A stretch of 6,727 nt of DNA from Bacteroidota bacterium (lineage in GTDB: Bacteria > Bacteroidota > Bacteroidia > Chitinophagales > Chitinophagaceae), in assembly GCA_028876035.1 (NCBI GenBank), contig JAGWTK010000217.1, forward strand, positions 1 through 6,727, in the 5' to 3' direction. How positions within the stretch are numbered: position 1 is the first letter of the stretch; every line of letters begins with the position of its first letter. The position numbers and the translations under genes were made by a program. Shown piece after piece: positions 4,683-6,727 of the stretch. The notes under the pieces are model-generated. The model saw only the letters and a program-made list of their open reading frames with translations, did no database searches and was not told where the DNA came from.

Positions 4683-6727
4683 TCACAATACAGGTTCTGT
4701 TCCTACAACCGGCGGCATTTCCGGTACTGCACTATCCGCAGGCGGTACTTTTACTGCACTGTGCAGGTAATTGTATATTTCTACCTGTGAGCGCACGCGC
4801 CGGCCTGCTGGCCGCACATATTCATTGGTAAGGTCGTTGTTCAAAATTCTGGCTTTCACATTAGCATTCAATTGTATACCTAGAATAGTTTTCAACACTT
4901 TTTTGATATCGCTGTTAAAAATAGGACAAGTTACCTCTATCCGGTGATCAATATTGCGCAGCATCCAGTCGGCCGAAGAAATAAATACATTCTCATCGCC
5001 CCCATTTCCGAAGATAAAGACCCTGGCGTGCTCCAGGTACTCGTCCACGATACTAATGGCCTGTACCGGCACCTTGAATTTTTTGTTTTCGGTCAGCATG
5101 CAACAAATGCCCCGAACGATCAGGTGAAGGGATACGCCGGCCTTTGCCGCTTCGTAGAGTTTTTGGATCAGTTCCTCGTCCGACAGCGAATTCATCTTTA
5201 AAATCATGTAAGCCGGTTTACCTTTCTCCGCCAGTTTAATTTCTTTCTGAATCATCCGCAGCAGTTCACCGCGGAGGCCGTGCGGACAGGTGATAAGGGT
5301 TTTGCAGGTCTTGAGCAGCTTTTCATTTTCGGCGGGTTTTTCCAGGTAAAGGAATATTTTATTGACATCGGCCATGATGTTCCGGTTGGCAGTGAGCAGG
5401 CACTGGTCGCTGTATAAGGTGGCTGTTTTTTCGTTCAGGTTGCCCGTGCTTACGAAGCCATAATGCGTTGTATGGTTGTTGACTCTTTTTTTAATCAGGC
5501 AGAGTTTCGCATGTACTTTCATGTTAGGAATTCCAATGAGCACCTTTACGCCTTCTTCTTCAAGGCGTTCTTTCCATTCAAGGTTAGCCTCTTCTTCAAA
5601 GCGGGCCCGCAATTCTATCATCACCGTAACCTGTTTGCCGTTGCGCACTGCATTGATCAATGCATTAATGACTTTGGAATTGGTGGCGAGCCGGTAGGCC
5701 GTTATTTTGATGGCAGTAACATTCGGGTCCATGGCCGATTCGCGCAGCAGGTCAAGTATACCGTTAAAGGAGTGGTAGGGAAAACTCAGCAATACATCGT
5801 TTTCCAGGATAACATCGGTCACCCGGCGGGTTCCCGCCAGCAGGGGATGGGTGAACGGCTTCTTCCGCAGGCTTTTTTTGGAGATTACATCCGGGAAATC
5901 CATGAAGTGACGGAAATTATGGATGCGACCACCGGGTATGAGGTTATCCTTTTTCGTCATGTTCATTTTGCGAATCAGGAACTCGAGCAAGCCAGGGTCC
6001 ATTTCCTTGTCGTAAACAAAACGCACCGGTTTTCCGCGGCGGCGGTTCTTGATACCCTTCTCGATTTTTTGGATCAGGGTTGTGGAAACATCGTTGTCGA
6101 TATCCATTTCCGCATCACGGGTTACTTTGAAAATCCAGGACTCGAATTTTTCAAAGCCGAAATAAGAAAATATCGACGGGAGGTTGAAGCGAACAATGTC
6201 CTCCAGCAGAATAATGTGTCGTTCACCCGGGGCCGAAGGAAGAATCACAAACCTTCCCAGGGCCCGGCTGGGGATTTCAATGAGCGCATACTTCTGCCGG
6301 TAGCCACCTTTGCGTGCAGTCATGAGTACCGCCAGGTAAATGGATTTATCGCGCAGGTAGGGGAAATGCGGTACGTTTTCGATCATCAGGGGAATGATAT
6401 TGCTGCGGACTTCTTCCTCGAAATGCCTTTGCACGAAAACTTTCTGCTCGCGGTTTAATTCTTTTTCATTTACAAGGAACACTTTCTCCCGGCGCATTTC
6501 TTCCCTTATCTCCTCCCACACCCTGGTAAATTCGGTTTGCTGCCGGAGCACGGTAAGCTGGATGTCCTCCAAAATACTGGCCGGGCTTTCTTCAAGGTGC
6601 ATGTTGAGCTTCACCTTGCCTTTCCTGGCCTCCAGTTCGATCATTCTTTTGAGCGTTGCCACCCTAACCCGGAAGAATTCATCCAGGTTGTTCGAAAAAA
6701 TCCCGAGGAATTTGATGCGCTCTTTAA
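4683..6727 (-). CDS. ppk1: Polyphosphate kinase 1 (5' partial)
   Basis: PPK1 reversibly transfers the gamma phosphate of ATP to a growing polyphosphate chain via a phosphohistidine, usually at the inner face of the membrane. The frame stays open to the right edge: upstream of the GTG at 6660-6662 it reads KERIKFLGIFSNNLDEFFRVR, the conserved PPK1 N-terminal segment. That GTG is therefore an internal Val codon, and about 30 residues lie beyond the window. Counting from it, the first phosphohistidine site is His384 (MKVHAKLCLI, E. coli His435), the second active-site His is His545 (EYLEHARVFIF, E. coli His592), and the Mg/phosphate Arg residues are Arg324 (ITAYRLA) and Arg354 (LRARFEEEAN). GNLNEKTA (407-414) and SSADWMLRNIDHR (562-574) are also conserved. 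All four PPK1 domains are present. After the usual end near NYLHS there is an extra Pro/Ala-rich tail of about 20 residues. Being first in the visible run, it probably carries the promoter upstream, out of view. Confidence 0.97.
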   Translation of the reverse strand, partial: KERIKFLGIFSNNLDEFFRVRVATLKRMIELEARKGKVKLNMHLEESPASILEDIQLTVLRQQTEFTRVWEEIREEMRREKVFLVNEKELNREQKVFVQRHFEEEVRSNIIPLMIENVPHFPYLRDKSIYLAVLMTARKGGYRQKYALIEIPSRALGRFVILPSAPGERHIILLEDIVRFNLPSIFSYFGFEKFESWIFKVTRDAEMDIDNDVSTTLIQKIEKGIKNRRRGKPVRFVYDKEMDPGLLEFLIRKMNMTKKDNLIPGGRIHNFRHFMDFPDVISKKSLRKKPFTHPLLAGTRRVTDVILENDVLLSFPYHSFNGILDLLRESAMDPNVTAIKITAYRLATNSKVINALINAVRNGKQVTVMIELRARFEEEANLEWKERLEEEGVKVLIGIPNMKVHAKLCLIKKRVNNHTTHYGFVSTGNLNEKTATLYSDQCLLTANRNIMADVNKIFLYLEKPAENEKLLKTCKTLITCPHGLRGELLRMIQKEIKLAEKGKPAYMILKMNSLSDEELIQKLYEAAKAGVSLHLIVRGICCMLTENKKFKVPVQAISIVDEYLEHARVFIFGNGGDENVFISSADWMLRNIDHRIEVTCPIFNSDIKKVLKTILGIQLNANVKARILNNDLTNEYVRPAGRRVRSQVEIYNYLHSAVKVPPADSAVPEMPPVVGTEPVL

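Noticed and set aside
5463..6458. 331-codon plus-strand open frame inside ppk1
   Set aside because: It is antisense to a gene with clear catalytic motifs and its translation shows no recognisable domain; it is a shadow frame.
6660..6662. GTG at 6660-6662 as the true start of polyphosphate kinase
   Set aside because: The upstream codons encode the conserved SNNLDEFFRVR segment; the real start is beyond the right edge.

Overview
The window looks like ordinary chromosomal DNA from a member of the Bacteroidota, most likely the Chitinophagaceae or close relatives. This is inferred from the style of the encoded proteins (a PanB with VGDSASNVMAGHETTLPIT, and an OmpR-type regulator ending in KLIHTQVGMGYIL), from the lack of clear Shine-Dalgarno sequences, and from the A/T-rich intergenic DNA. 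No rRNA, tRNA, CRISPR array, insertion sequence or phage gene was seen.

Plus strand, left part (1-2168): an OmpR-family response regulator, cut by the left edge, overlaps by one base (TAATG) a membrane sensor histidine kinase. Together they form a two-component system. The transcript appears to end at a hairpin terminator about 110 bases past the kinase. The kinase has an altered G1 motif in its ATP-binding domain.

Middle (2024-2912): a 430-base gene-poor stretch holds two plus-strand intrinsic terminators, a possible 12-codon leader ORF ending at the second terminator, and a two-part inverted repeat ending ten bases before the start of a small gene. That gene encodes a 152-residue predicted exported protein of no recognised family. 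Terminator, structured leader and unknown secreted protein make this the least explained part of the window.

Minus strand, right part (2924-6727): a compact run read right to left encodes polyphosphate kinase (ppk1, cut by the right edge), a short Ppx/GppA-type phosphatase that seems to start at TTG, and PanB (ketopantoate hydroxymethyltransferase). Gaps are 29 and 17 bases, so they are probably co-transcribed. Ppk makes polyphosphate reversibly from ATP and Ppx/GppA proteins degrade polyphosphate or pppGpp, so the pair likely sets polyphosphate or alarmone levels. PanB supplies pantothenate and coenzyme A synthesis and may simply share the transcript. The panB end converges on the small secreted-protein gene with only 11 bases between stop codons and no visible terminator.

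Nothing here is clearly a new biological system. The best candidates for a closer look are the leader of the small secreted gene and the kinase's altered ATP-binding motif.
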